A stretch of 64,000 nt of DNA, taken from JAABQG01 sp963726365 (lineage in GTDB: Bacteria; Pseudomonadota; Gammaproteobacteria; Burkholderiales; Burkholderiaceae_C). This document shows, one piece after another, positions 42,118 to 50,781 of the stretch (the stretch's first letter is position 1; each line of letters opens with the position of its first letter). The notes under the pieces are model-generated. The model was not told the origin of the DNA. It ran no database searches and worked only from the letters and a program-made list of their open reading frames with translations. The stretch covers positions 62,001-126,000 of the forward strand of contig CAVSCI010000007.1 of NCBI GenBank assembly GCA_963726365.1, read 5' to 3'. The position numbers and the translations under genes were made by a program.

Positions 42118-42850
42118 TCAGTTCGTCAGCACGTCGCTGGGCCAGCGCGAAGTCAAGATCGCCTGAATAGATTGCGCGGCCGCAGATCACGCCCTCGACG
42201 CCCTCGGGTTCCACCGCACAAAGCTGGTCGATGTCGTCCATGGTGGACAAGCCGCCGGACGCAATCACGGGAATGGTCAGCGCCTGCGCAAGCCGCACGG
42301 TGGCCTCGACGTTGATGCCCGAGAGCATGCCGTCACGGCCGATGTCGGTGTAGATGATGGATTCGACGCCCCAGTCCTCGAACTTGCGCGCCAGGTCCAC
42401 CACCTCGTGACGGGTGAGCTTGCTCCAGCCGTCGGTGGCGACCTTGCCGTCTTTGGCATCGAGGCCGACGATGATGTGGCCGCCAAATGCGGTGCAGGCA
42501 TCCTTCAGGAAACCGGGGTTCTTCACCGCGGCAGTGCCGATGATCACGTAGCGCAGGCCGCCATCAATATATCTCTCGATGGTGTCGAGGTCGCGGATGC
42601 CGCCGCCGAGCTGCACCGGGATATCGTCGCCGACGGCCTTGAGGATCGACTTGATCGCGGCGTAGTTCTGCGGCTTGCCGGCGAAGGCGCCGTTCAGGTC
42701 CACCAGATGCAAGCGCCGCGCGCCCTGCTCCACCCACTTCAGCGCCATCGCCGCCGGGTCCTCGCCAAAGGTGGTGGACTGGTCCATGTCACCTTGTTTG
42801 AGGCGCACGCAGTGGCCGTCTTTGAGATCAATCGCGGGAATCAAGATCAT
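42110..42850 (-). CDS. hisA: phosphoribosylformimino-5-aminoimidazole carboxamide ribotide isomerase
   Basis: 246-aa barrel isomerase, fourth step of histidine synthesis. MILIPAIDLKDGHCVRLKQG contains the catalytic Asp; VQLGGGIRDLDTIE and IASGGLSTMDD are the phosphate-binding motifs; YTDIGRDGMLSGIN carries the second catalytic Asp. I chose ATG 42850; an ATG nine codons upstream lacks family similarity. Confidence 0.96.
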   Translation of the reverse strand: MILIPAIDLKDGHCVRLKQGDMDQSTTFGEDPAAMALKWVEQGARRLHLVDLNGAFAGKPQNYAAIKSILKAVGDDIPVQLGGGIRDLDTIERYIDGGLRYVIIGTAAVKNPGFLKDACTAFGGHIIVGLDAKDGKVATDGWSKLTRHEVVDLARKFEDWGVESIIYTDIGRDGMLSGINVEATVRLAQALTIPVIASGGLSTMDDIDQLCAVEPEGVEGVICGRAIYSGDLDFALAQRRADELNG

Positions 42851-42895
42851 GTCAGTGGGGCATGACGCCGTGAACAACGGAAAAGATGCAGGAAA

Positions 42896-43558
42896 TCAGG
42901 GATTCCAGTGCAGGAAATTGCGATACAGGGCCAAGCCCTGCCTGGCGCTTTTTTCAGGATGAAACTGGGTCGCGAAAATATTATCGCGCGCAATCGCGGC
43001 AGCAAAGCGGCCGCCATAGTCCGCCTCGCCCACACTGTGGCGCGCATCTGACGGATGCGCATAGAAACTGTGCACGAAATAGAACCAGCTGGCGTCAGGC
43101 ACTTCCCCCCAGACGGGATGTCCGCCCGGGTCCTTCTGGAACACCTGGTTCCAGCCCATCTGGGGCACTTTGTAGCGGCTGCCGTCCGGCTGGATTTGCC
43201 CCGCCAGTTCAAACTTGAGAACCTCGCCGGGGATCAGGCCCAGTCCCGGTGTATTCCCTTCCGCACTGTGGTCCAGCAGCATCTGCATCCCCACGCACAC
43301 GCCAAACAGGGGTTTCTTCGCGGCCGCGTCGAGGACCGACGCCAGAAGGCCCGAATCACGCAGCTCGCGCATGCAATCCGGCATGGCGCCCTGCCCCGGC
43401 AGGACGACACGGTCAGCGTCGAGCACCTGTTGCGGGCTGGACGTGATGACCACGTTGACGCCTGTATCCAGCGCGGCATGGATCACCGCCTGCGCCACCG
43501 AGCGCAGGTTGCCCATCCCATAGTCGACGACAGCCACCGTGTTTACTACTCTATTCAT
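42896..43558 (-). CDS. hisH: imidazole glycerol phosphate synthase subunit HisH
   Basis: 220-aa glutamine amidotransferase subunit supplying ammonia to HisF. Class I GATase triad: Cys about 88 in GVCVGMQMLL, His about 200 and Glu about 202 in ATQFHPEKS. The family N-terminus normally begins near VAVVDYGMGNLRSV, residues 8-21 here. The first few codons (MNRVV) come from repeat copy F, whose GCTATG provides the start codon. There is no clear ribosome-binding site in front of it. Confidence 0.95.
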   Translation of the reverse strand: MNRVVNTVAVVDYGMGNLRSVAQAVIHAALDTGVNVVITSSPQQVLDADRVVLPGQGAMPDCMRELRDSGLLASVLDAAAKKPLFGVCVGMQMLLDHSAEGNTPGLGLIPGEVLKFELAGQIQPDGSRYKVPQMGWNQVFQKDPGGHPVWGEVPDASWFYFVHSFYAHPSDARHSVGEADYGGRFAAAIARDNIFATQFHPEKSARQGLALYRNFLHWNP

Positions 43559-43584
43559 AGCAAACTACCGCCTTTTCACGCTGG
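43545..43584 (-). repeat. 40-bp dispersed repeat, copy F (contains the hisH start codon)
   Basis: On the minus strand: CCAGCG at 1-6 and GCTAT at 24-28; the end is AGTAGT in place of RTAGC. The ATG within GCTATGAA is the annotated hisH start (43558). The element otherwise fills the gap between hisB and hisH. Confidence 0.72.
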
Positions 43585-43612
43585 ATTGAAGCCGATCTCA
43601 TTCATCAATTGG

Positions 43613-44215
43613 CTACAGGGAGCCCTTGGTGGACGGAATGGTGCCCACCGATCTCGGATCAAGCTCCAGCGCAGCACGCAAGGCTCGCGCGAAAGCCTTG
43701 AACACCGTTTCCGCCTGATGGTGGGCGTTTTCGCCCTTCAGGTTGTCAATGTGCAGCGTGACGAATGCGTGGTTCACGAAGCCCTGGAAGAACTCGAACG
43801 CGAGCTGGCTGTCAAAGGTGCCGATCATGCCGCTCTTGAAGGGCACGTGCATGACCAGGCCCGGGCGCCCGGAAAAATCGATCACGACCCGGCTCAGCGC
43901 CTCATCCAGCGGCACATAGGCATGGCCGTAGCGGCGGATGCCCTTTTTGTCGCCCACGGCCAGTGCCACGGCCTGCCCGAGCGTGATGCCAACGTCTTCC
44001 ACGGTGTGATGGCCGTCGATATGCAAGTCGCCATCGGCCTGGATGTCCAGGTCGATCAGCCCGTGGCGCGCGATCTGGTCGAGCATGTGATCGAAAAAGC
44101 CGATGCCGGTGGACAGCTTGGACTGCCCGGTCCCGTCCAGATTCACTTTCACGGTGATCTTTGTCTCGGCCGTGTTGCGGGAGACCTCAGCGGTGCGCGG
44201 TGCGGTGGATGTCAT
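43613..44215 (-). CDS. hisB: imidazoleglycerol-phosphate dehydratase
   Basis: 200-aa single-domain HisB (dehydratase only; no phosphatase fusion as in enterics). Mn-binding His motifs: GIGFFDHMLDQIARHG, DGDLHIDGHHTVEDVG, and the C-terminal GENAHHQAETVFKAFARAL. I chose ATG 44215, which overlaps the hisC stop (ATGA). The open frame continues upstream as a shadow of hisC. Confidence 0.96.
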   Translation of the reverse strand: MTSTAPRTAEVSRNTAETKITVKVNLDGTGQSKLSTGIGFFDHMLDQIARHGLIDLDIQADGDLHIDGHHTVEDVGITLGQAVALAVGDKKGIRRYGHAYVPLDEALSRVVIDFSGRPGLVMHVPFKSGMIGTFDSQLAFEFFQGFVNHAFVTLHIDNLKGENAHHQAETVFKAFARALRAALELDPRSVGTIPSTKGSL

Positions 44216-45300
44216 AAGGAGGCTTTCAGTGCGGCCAGCATCTGCGAATTTTCGTCGGCGGTGCCAACCGTGAGGCGCAGGCAATTGCCCAGCAGCGGAT
44301 GCATTTTAGAAACGTTCTTGACCAGGACCTTGCGCTCGCGCAGGCCCGCGAAGGTTCTGGCGGCATCAGGCACCCGCACGAGAATCATGTTGGCCTCGCT
44401 CTTGAAGGCGTGGACGCCGGGCAGCTGGCACAGCGCATCTGAGCAGCAGGCCGCGCTGAATGCGCAGCTCGGCTGCCTGCACGGCGAATACGTCGGCATG
44501 CTCGATCGCGAACAGCGCGCATTCGCAGTTCAGCACGCTGATGTTGTAGGGCGGGCGAACCTTGTCGATCTCGGCGATCAGTGCCTTGGGGCCCATCATG
44601 TAACCGAGCCGCACACCCGCCAGGCCGAACTTGGACAAGGTGCGCATCAGCAGCACGTGGTGATGACGGGTGATGCGGTCGATGTAGCTCCTGCTGGCGA
44701 AGGGCTGGTAGGCCTCGTCCATCACGACCAGGCCGCCCTGCGCGCCTTGCGCCTCGATGATCCGCTCGATCACCGCGTCATCCCAGAGATTGGCCGTGGG
44801 GTTATTGGGGTAAGCCAGGTAAATGATGGAAGGTTCGTGCGTTTCGATCGCCGCCAGCATGGCCGCCTCGTCCAGTTCGAAGTCGGCAGTCAAGGGCACG
44901 CCATGGAAGGCCAGCCCCTGCAGTTGTGCGCTCATCGCATACATCACGAAGCCCGGCATCGGCGCGAGGATGGACGCGCTCGCGGCACGTCGCAGGCCAT
45001 TGCGAGCAGCGAAATCAACTCGTCCGAGCCATTGCCCAGCATGATGTCGAAGTCCTTCGGCATGCCGGCGTAGCTGGCCAGTGCGGCGCGCAGGTCGTTT
45101 ACCCGGCCGTCCGGGTAGCGGTTCAGCGCCAGCGCACCCAGGCGTTGCCCCAGTTCGACCTGCAACGCGTGCGGCAGGGCATAGGGGTTCTCCATGGCAT
45201 CGAGTTTGACCATGCCGACCGAATCCTGGATGGCATAGGCATGCATCGATTGCACATCTTGCCGAATCCGTTGCATGAGTTGGGGGCTGACAGCCGTCAT
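44212..45300 (-). pseudogene. hisC: histidinol-phosphate aminotransferase, two frameshifts in this sequence
   Basis: PLP-dependent aminotransferase of histidine synthesis, about 360 aa if joined. Segment 1 (45300 to about 44985): MTAVSPQLMQRIRQDV through MLGNGSDELISLLAMACDVP. Segment 2 (about 44980 to 44445): APMPGFVMYAMSAQLQG, YPNNPTANLW, DEAYQPFAS and the PLP-lysine in RTLSKFGLAGVRLGYM. Segment 3 (about 44435 to 44212): LPGVHAFKSEANMILVRVP to the C-terminus. The first shift looks like one missing base, the second like one extra base. All conserved motifs survive and the operon is intact around it, so sequencing error seems likelier than decay. The start overlaps the hisD stop. Confidence 0.9.
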
Positions 45301-46640
45301 TTGCTCTCCCGCATCGGCGGCACCTGGGTCAGCCGCAATTCAGCGGCACGCGCGTGGGCCTGCAGGCCTTCTCCGTAGGCCAGTTCGGCGGCAATCAGGC
45401 CGAGTACCTGCGCGCCGGCCTCGCTGACTTCGATCAGGCTGCTGCGTTTCTGGAAATCGTAGACACCCAGCGGCGAGCTGAATCGCGCCGTGCCGGAGGT
45501 GGGCAGAACATGGTTCGGGCCAGCGCAGTAGTCGCCCAGCGATTCGCTGGTGAAAGCGCCCAGGAAGATCGCTCCGGCGTGGCGCAACAGCGGCTCCCAG
45601 CGGTGCGGGTCGCGGCTGGACACCTCCAGGTGTTCGGGCGCGATGCGGTTGCTGATCTCGCAGGCTTCTTCCATGCTCCGGGTGTGGATCAGCGCCCCCC
45701 GATCACTGAGCGACTTGGCAATGATGGCGCGCCGCGGCATCGCAGGCAGCAGGCGGTCGATCGCGGCCTGCACCGCGTCAATGTAGGCCGCATCCGGACA
45801 CAGCAGGATGCTCTGTGCGAGCTCGTCGTGCTCGGCCTGTGAAAAGAGGTCCATCGCGACCCAGTCGGCCGGCGTACTGCCATCGGCCAGCACCAGGATT
45901 TCACTGGGGCCGGCAATCATGTCGATGCCCACCATGCCAAACACGCGCTTCTTGGCGCTGGCCACATAGGCATTGCCCGGGCCGGTGATCTTGTCGACCT
46001 TCGGGACAGCAGGGGTCCCGAAAGCCAGTGCGGCCACGGCCTGCGCGCCGCCAATCGTGAAGGCGCGCGTCACGCCGGCCACATAAGCGGCCGCCAGCAC
46101 CAGCGCATTCTTCTCACCTCGAGGTGTGGGGACCACCATGATGATTTCACGCACACCGGCCACGTGGGCGGGTATCGCGTTCATCAGCACGCTCGACGGA
46201 TACGCCGCCTTGCCGCCGGGCACGTAGATGCCCACGCGGTCCAGCGGCGTGACTTTCTGGCCCAGCAACGTGCCGTCTTCGTCGCGGTAGCTCCAGCTCT
46301 CGCCCGTGGCCTTCTTCTGGGCCTCGTGGTAGCCGCGCACCCGCCGGGCGGCAGCTTCGAGAGCAGCCTTTTGCGCACCGGGCAGCGAATCGAACGCCAC
46401 CTTCAGTTCATTCTGCGTCAGCTCCAGCGCCTGCATCGATGCAGCACTCAAACCATCAAAGCGCAGGGTGTACTCCAGGACCGCCGCGTCGCCGCGTTGC
46501 CGCACGTCGGCCAGGATCTCGGCAACGCGCTGTTCGATGGCCGCATCGGCATCAGCTGACCAGTGCAACCGCGCCTTGAAATCGGCCTCGAAGGTGGCGT
46601 CACCGGTTGAAAGACGGACGGGTGTGGCGGTCAGGGTCAT
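45297..46640 (-). CDS. hisD: histidinol dehydrogenase
   Basis: 447-aa NAD- and Zn-dependent enzyme catalysing the last two oxidations of histidinol to histidine. Characteristic motifs: VGIYVPGGKAAYPSSVLMNA, KITGPGNAYVASAKKRVFG, GIDMIAGPSEILVLADG and the Zn-site stretch QAEHDELAQSIL; C-terminal GPNHVLPTSGTARFSSPLGV. Between hisG (5-bp gap) and hisC (ATGA overlap). Confidence 0.97.
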   Translation of the reverse strand: MTLTATPVRLSTGDATFEADFKARLHWSADADAAIEQRVAEILADVRQRGDAAVLEYTLRFDGLSAASMQALELTQNELKVAFDSLPGAQKAALEAAARRVRGYHEAQKKATGESWSYRDEDGTLLGQKVTPLDRVGIYVPGGKAAYPSSVLMNAIPAHVAGVREIIMVVPTPRGEKNALVLAAAYVAGVTRAFTIGGAQAVAALAFGTPAVPKVDKITGPGNAYVASAKKRVFGMVGIDMIAGPSEILVLADGSTPADWVAMDLFSQAEHDELAQSILLCPDAAYIDAVQAAIDRLLPAMPRRAIIAKSLSDRGALIHTRSMEEACEISNRIAPEHLEVSSRDPHRWEPLLRHAGAIFLGAFTSESLGDYCAGPNHVLPTSGTARFSSPLGVYDFQKRSSLIEVSEAGAQVLGLIAAELAYGEGLQAHARAAELRLTQVPPMRESK

Positions 46641-46645
46641 GACAG

Positions 46646-47299
46646 TCAGGGCTTTTCGATCGCGCGGGCAAATGCATCGATGATGGCGCGAATAGGCGCC
46701 TGCTTGAGCTTGAGCGCAGCCTGGTTCACGACCAGGCGCGAACTGATTTCCATGATGCGCTCGACCTCGACCAGATGGTTGGCCTTGAGCGTGTTACCGG
46801 TGGACACCAGGTCCACGATGGCATCGGCCAGGCCGGTCAGCGGCGCCAGTTCCATGCTGCCGTAGAGCTTGATCAAATCGACATGCACGCCCTTGGCGGC
46901 AAAGAACTCCCGCGCAATCGCCACGTACTTGGTCGCGACGCGCAGGCGTGAGCCCTGCCTGACCGCGCAAGCGTAGTCAAAATCGGCACGCACGGCCACG
47001 CTGATACGGCATTTCGCAATTTGCAGGTCCAACGGCTGGTACAGGCCGTCGCTGCCATGCTCCAGCAGCGTGTCCTTTCCCGTGATGCCCAGATCGGCCC
47101 CGCCGTATTGCACATACGTGGGCACATCCGTGGCGCGCACCACCAGCACGCGAATGCCAGGCTGATTGGTGTCCAGGATCAGCTTGCGGGATTTTTCCGG
47201 ATCGTCCAGCACCTCGATGCCGGCGGCCCTGAGCAGGGGCAGGGTTTCTTCGAAGATACGGCCCTTTGAGAGCGCAATGGTGATCAATTTGCCGGTCAT
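46646..47299 (-). CDS. hisG: ATP phosphoribosyltransferase, short form (HisG-S)
   Basis: First step of histidine synthesis, joining PRPP and ATP; 217 aa. The short form lacks the C-terminal regulatory domain of the roughly 300-aa enzyme and normally needs the HisZ partner, which is not in this window. Motifs: ITIALSKGRIFEETLPLL, YGGADLGITGKDTL and the PRPP-binding IVDLVSTGNTLKANHL. The start overlaps the murA stop by four bases. Confidence 0.96.
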   Translation of the reverse strand: MTGKLITIALSKGRIFEETLPLLRAAGIEVLDDPEKSRKLILDTNQPGIRVLVVRATDVPTYVQYGGADLGITGKDTLLEHGSDGLYQPLDLQIAKCRISVAVRADFDYACAVRQGSRLRVATKYVAIAREFFAAKGVHVDLIKLYGSMELAPLTGLADAIVDLVSTGNTLKANHLVEVERIMEISSRLVVNQAALKLKQAPIRAIIDAFARAIEKP

Positions 47300-48579
47300 T
47301 TGATTCGCTCGATATCCGCGCCGATGCCGCGCAGTTTGGCTTCCATCTGGTCGTAGCCGCGGTCCAGGTGGTAGATGCGGTCCACGACCGTCTCGCCCTC
47401 GGCCACCAGTCCGGCGATCACCAGGCTGGCCGAGGCGCGCAGGTCGGTCGCCATCACGGTGGCGCCCGACAGGGTCCGCACGCCCTCGACCACCGCCACC
47501 TTGCCGTCGATCTGGATGTGCGCTCCCAGGCGCACCAATTCATTGACGTGCATGAAACGGTTCTCGAAGATGGTCTCGGTCACCTTGCTGACACCCTGCG
47601 CAATGCAATTGAGCGCCATGAACTGGGCCTGCATGTCGGTCGGGAAACCGGGGTATTCGGTCGTCCTGAAGCTGGTGGCCTGCAGGTAGTCAAAAGCCGG
47701 GGACGCGGCCTGGACGCGAATGCCATCTGATCCGAGGTCGGTGATGTTGACGCCGGCTTCGAGCAGCTTGTCAATGACGGCGTCCAGATGGTCGGCCCGC
47801 CCATGGCGCAACACGACATCGCCACCCGCGGCGGCCACCGCACACAGGAAAGTGCCAGCCTCGATGCGGTCCGCCACCACCGCATGTTCGCAGCCGTGCA
47901 GTCTTTCAACACCCTGGATACGGATCCGACTGGTGCCATGGCCTTCGATCTTCGCGCCCATCTTGATGAGCATTTCGGCCAGGTCGGCAATTTCAGGCTC
48001 CTGGGCAGCGTTTTCCAAAACGGTTTCACCCTCGGCCAGCGATGCGGCCATCAGGAAATTTTCGGTGCCGGTCACCGTCACCATGTCGGTGGCGATGCGT
48101 GCACCCTTGAGCCGCGTCCAGCCTTCAGGCAACCGGGCGATCATGTAGCCGTGCTCGACCGTGATCTCTGCCCCCATGGCCTGCAGGCCCTTGATGTGCT
48201 GGTCCACCGGGCGAGAGCCAATCGCGCACCCCCCCGGCAGCGAGACTGTCGCTTCGCCAAAGCGCGCGAGCAGGGGCCCCAGCGCCAGGACCGAAGCGCG
48301 CATGGTCTTGACCAGTTCGTAGGGCGCCTCGGGGTTGATGGGGCCGGCGGCGTGCAGCGTCATGCCGCCGCGTTCGCCGTGGGTCTGGGTCTTGACACCC
48401 ATGTTGTCCAGCAGGCGACGCATCGTGGCCACGTCCTGCAGCCGGGGCACATTGGTCAGCGTGACCGGCTCCGCAGTCAGCAGGGCGGCGCACAGCTCGG
48501 GCAATGCGGCGTTCTTGGCGCCGGAGATCAGGACCTCGCCACGTAGCTGGCGACCCCCGCGAATGATGAGTTTGTCCAT
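47296..48579 (-). CDS. murA: UDP-N-acetylglucosamine 1-carboxyvinyltransferase
   Basis: 427-aa enzyme of the first committed step of peptidoglycan synthesis, transferring enolpyruvate to UDP-GlcNAc. The catalytic Cys (about residue 118) is in LPGGCAIGSRPVDQHI, so a fosfomycin-sensitive Cys form is predicted. ISGAKNAALPELCAALLT at the N-terminus and TEYPGFPTDMQAQFMAL are family signatures. Between ibaG and hisG, as in many betaproteobacteria. Confidence 0.97.
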   Translation of the reverse strand: MDKLIIRGGRQLRGEVLISGAKNAALPELCAALLTAEPVTLTNVPRLQDVATMRRLLDNMGVKTQTHGERGGMTLHAAGPINPEAPYELVKTMRASVLALGPLLARFGEATVSLPGGCAIGSRPVDQHIKGLQAMGAEITVEHGYMIARLPEGWTRLKGARIATDMVTVTGTENFLMAASLAEGETVLENAAQEPEIADLAEMLIKMGAKIEGHGTSRIRIQGVERLHGCEHAVVADRIEAGTFLCAVAAAGGDVVLRHGRADHLDAVIDKLLEAGVNITDLGSDGIRVQAASPAFDYLQATSFRTTEYPGFPTDMQAQFMALNCIAQGVSKVTETIFENRFMHVNELVRLGAHIQIDGKVAVVEGVRTLSGATVMATDLRASASLVIAGLVAEGETVVDRIYHLDRGYDQMEAKLRGIGADIERIK

Positions 48580-48611
48580 GAAACGTCAGGTGTTGCGCGG
48601 ATCAGCTGAAA

Positions 48612-48863
48612 TCAGCGGGCATCAGCGGGAAGGGCCGCCCACTCGGCCGGCGTATAGGTTTTCATCGACAGGGCATGAACCTCGTCTGTCTGCATCCTGG
48701 CGCCCAGCGTGGCATAGACACGCTGGTGACGCGCAATGGCGCGGCGGCCCTCGAACTCGGGTGAAACGATCGTGGCATACCAGTGGCGCCCGTCACCCTC
48801 CAGAGTGAGATGCTCACACGGCAGGCCCGCGGCAATGATGGATTTGAGTTCTTCAGCAGTCAT
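48612..48863 (-). CDS. ibaG: BolA-family protein IbaG
   Basis: 83-aa BolA-like protein. The conserved helix-turn stretch reads EFEGRRAIARHQRVYATLG, followed by DEVHALSMKTYTP. Family members pair with CGFS glutaredoxins (such as grxD here) to handle [2Fe-2S] clusters. Placed upstream of murA as in E. coli, with mla genes further upstream. Confidence 0.93.
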   Translation of the reverse strand: MTAEELKSIIAAGLPCEHLTLEGDGRHWYATIVSPEFEGRRAIARHQRVYATLGARMQTDEVHALSMKTYTPAEWAALPADAR

Positions 48864-48869
48864 CAGGTT

Positions 48870-49625
48870 TCAGCCCCGGATCTTGTAGCCGATGCGCAGC
48901 AAGTGCACGGCAATGGCGCTCACGGCGAGCAGTGTCGTTCCCACAATGCCCAGGCTGAGCCAGGGCGACACATCGCTGACACCGAAAAAGCCAAAGCGGA
49001 ACCCGTCAATCATGTAGAAAAACGGGTTCAGGTGGCTGATTCCTTGCCAGAACGGCGGGAGTGAGTGGATCGAATAGAACACGCCGGAGAGAAAGGTCAT
49101 CGGCATGATGATGAAATTCTGGAAAGCCGCCATCTGGTCGAACTTGTCCGCCCACAAGCCGGCGATCACGCCCAGAGCGCCGAGCAGGGCCGCGCCCAGC
49201 ACGGCAAACAACAGCGTCCAGACCGGCGCGACAAACGTGGGCAGGCCAAAAAATGACGTCGCAATGAGCACGCCGATGCCCACCAGCGTCCCGCGGGCCA
49301 CCGAGGAGCCCACATACGCGAAAAACCAGCTCCAGTGCGACAGCGGCGTGAGCAGCAGGAATACCAGGCTGCCCATGATCTTGCTCTGGACCAGGCTCGA
49401 CGAGCTGTTGGCGAACGCGTTCTGCAGCACGCTCATCATCACCAGACCCGGCACCAGGAACGCGGTGTAGCTCACCTGCCCGAAGATCTTCACATGGTCT
49501 TCCAGAACGTGGCCGAAGATCAGCATGTACAACACGGCCGTCAAAACCGGCGCGGCCACGGTCTGGAAGCTGACCTTCCAGAAGCGCAGCACCTCCTTGT
49601 ACAACAAGGTTTGCCAGCCGCTCAT
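48870..49625 (-). CDS. ABC-2 type transporter permease (YadH-like)
   Basis: 251-aa membrane protein with six hydrophobic segments, in the ABC-2 family. Signature region: AFQNFIIMPMTFLSGVFYSI, followed by LPPFWQGISHLNPFFYMIDG. Such permeases pair with a DrrA/YadG-type ATPase, here encoded directly upstream with an ATGA overlap; the substrate is unknown. Always close to mla and ibaG in related genomes, which hints at an envelope role, but that is inference. Confidence 0.9.
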   Translation of the reverse strand: MSGWQTLLYKEVLRFWKVSFQTVAAPVLTAVLYMLIFGHVLEDHVKIFGQVSYTAFLVPGLVMMSVLQNAFANSSSSLVQSKIMGSLVFLLLTPLSHWSWFFAYVGSSVARGTLVGIGVLIATSFFGLPTFVAPVWTLLFAVLGAALLGALGVIAGLWADKFDQMAAFQNFIIMPMTFLSGVFYSIHSLPPFWQGISHLNPFFYMIDGFRFGFFGVSDVSPWLSLGIVGTTLLAVSAIAVHLLRIGYKIRG

Positions 49626-50707
49626 GAAATGGCCCCCACGCTCGTCGCTTCGCGTACTGCGCTGCCCCCCGAGGGGGCCTTCGCGTCTGGGGCGGCCCGT
49701 CGCCGCTCAAGGCCCCCACGCTCGTCGCTTCGCGTACTGCGCTGCCCCCCGAGGGGGCGCTTCGCGTCCTGATCCGGCCCGTCACCGCTCAAGGCCTTGC
49801 CGCCCATCACGTCCAGGAACACGTCTTCGAGATCGGCCTTGCGGATCTCGATGTCTTCGGCCTGCAGGCCGGCTTCACGGATCGCCGCCAGGTACTGTTC
49901 CACCTCGCGTGCATTGTGGGCGGGAAGTTGCACAATCCGGCCCGTAATCCGCGCTTTTCCAGCGAGAAATGGCGGTAGTTCGCTATCAATCTTGAAGCGA
50001 AGCACATTGCTCGAAGCGGACTTGAGCAGATCGACCATTTTCGACAACGCCACCACCCGCCCCTGCTTGAGCATGGCGATCCGCCCGCACAGCGCTTCGG
50101 CTTCTTCAAGGTAGTGTGTGGTCAGAAGCACGGTATGGCCCTGCTTGTTGAGCCGGGCAATGAACTGCCACAGGGTCTGGCGCAACTCCACGTCCACGCC
50201 CGCCGTCGGCTCGTCCAGCACGATCACCGGCGGCTTGTGCACCAGCGCCTGGGCCACCAGCACGCGCCGCTTCATGCCGCCAGAAAGCTGGCGCATGTTG
50301 GCGTTGGCCTTGTCGGCCAGTCCCAGGCTGTCGAGCAACTCGTCGATCCAGTCGTCGTTGTGCTTGACGCCGAAATAGCCCGACTGGAAACGAAGCGCCT
50401 CGCGCACATTGAAAAACGGGTCGAACACCAGTTCCTGGGGCACCACGCCAAGCCGGCGCCGCGCCAGGGCGTAATCGACCTGCACGTCATGCCCCTGCAC
50501 AAGCACCCGACCGCTGGTCGCACGAGAAAGGCCGGCCAGAATGCTGATCAGGGTGGTCTTTCCCGCGCCGTTTGGTCCGAGCAACCCGAAGAATTCGCCC
50601 TCTTCGATGTTGAAGCTGACGTCATCGAGCGCTTTGAGGGCTTGCCCCGTCCCGCCACGGGCTGCCGGGAAGGTCTTGGAGACAGACTGAAAAGAGATGG
50701 CAGGCAT
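49622..50707 (-). CDS. ABC transporter ATP-binding protein (YadG-like), with repeat-encoded C-terminal tail
   Basis: 361-aa ATPase partner of the following ABC-2 permease. Walker A GPNGAGKTT (about 44-52), signature LSGGMKRRVLVAQAL, Walker B VIVLDEPTAGVD, and the H-loop LLTTHYLEEAE. The conserved protein ends near LEDVFLDVMGGKA (residue 305). The remaining 56 residues are Arg/Gly/Ser/Ala-rich; residues 306-359 are encoded by a tandem repeat (49631-49792) of exactly 54 codons. ATG 50707 (MPAISFQSVS) is chosen; an in-frame TTG at 50785 overlaps mlaB but lacks similarity. Confidence 0.92.
   Translation of the reverse strand: MPAISFQSVSKTFPAARGGTGQALKALDDVSFNIEEGEFFGLLGPNGAGKTTLISILAGLSRATSGRVLVQGHDVQVDYALARRRLGVVPQELVFDPFFNVREALRFQSGYFGVKHNDDWIDELLDSLGLADKANANMRQLSGGMKRRVLVAQALVHKPPVIVLDEPTAGVDVELRQTLWQFIARLNKQGHTVLLTTHYLEEAEALCGRIAMLKQGRVVALSKMVDLLKSASSNVLRFKIDSELPPFLAGKARITGRIVQLPAHNAREVEQYLAAIREAGLQAEDIEIRKADLEDVFLDVMGGKALSGDGPDQDAKRPLGGQRSTRSDERGGLERRRAAPDAKAPSGGSAVREATSVGAIS
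49631..49792. repeat. tandem duplication of an approximately 80-bp GC-rich element
   Basis: Copy 1 spans 49631-49710 (80 bp), copy 2 49711-49792 (82 bp). The first 48 bp of each are identical (starting GGCCCCCACGCTCGTCGCTT) and include a C6/G5 hairpin (CCCCCCGAGGGGG); the rest differ by a few substitutions and two extra bases. Total 162 bp, a multiple of three, so the reading frame of the ABC ATPase is kept. I recall similar CCCCCGAGGGGG elements as frequent between genes in Comamonadaceae, but cannot check that here. Confidence 0.85.
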
Positions 50708-50781
50708 GGAAGCCCCCGATTTTAAGGGCTGAGGGCGTCGTCGGGCGAAGGTGCCGCGAACCGACTGCCCGGTGGCGCCGC

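Noticed and set aside
43055..45073. A 672-codon plus-strand open frame across hisH, hisB and hisC
   Set aside because: Antisense shadow of real his genes; no coherent protein features.
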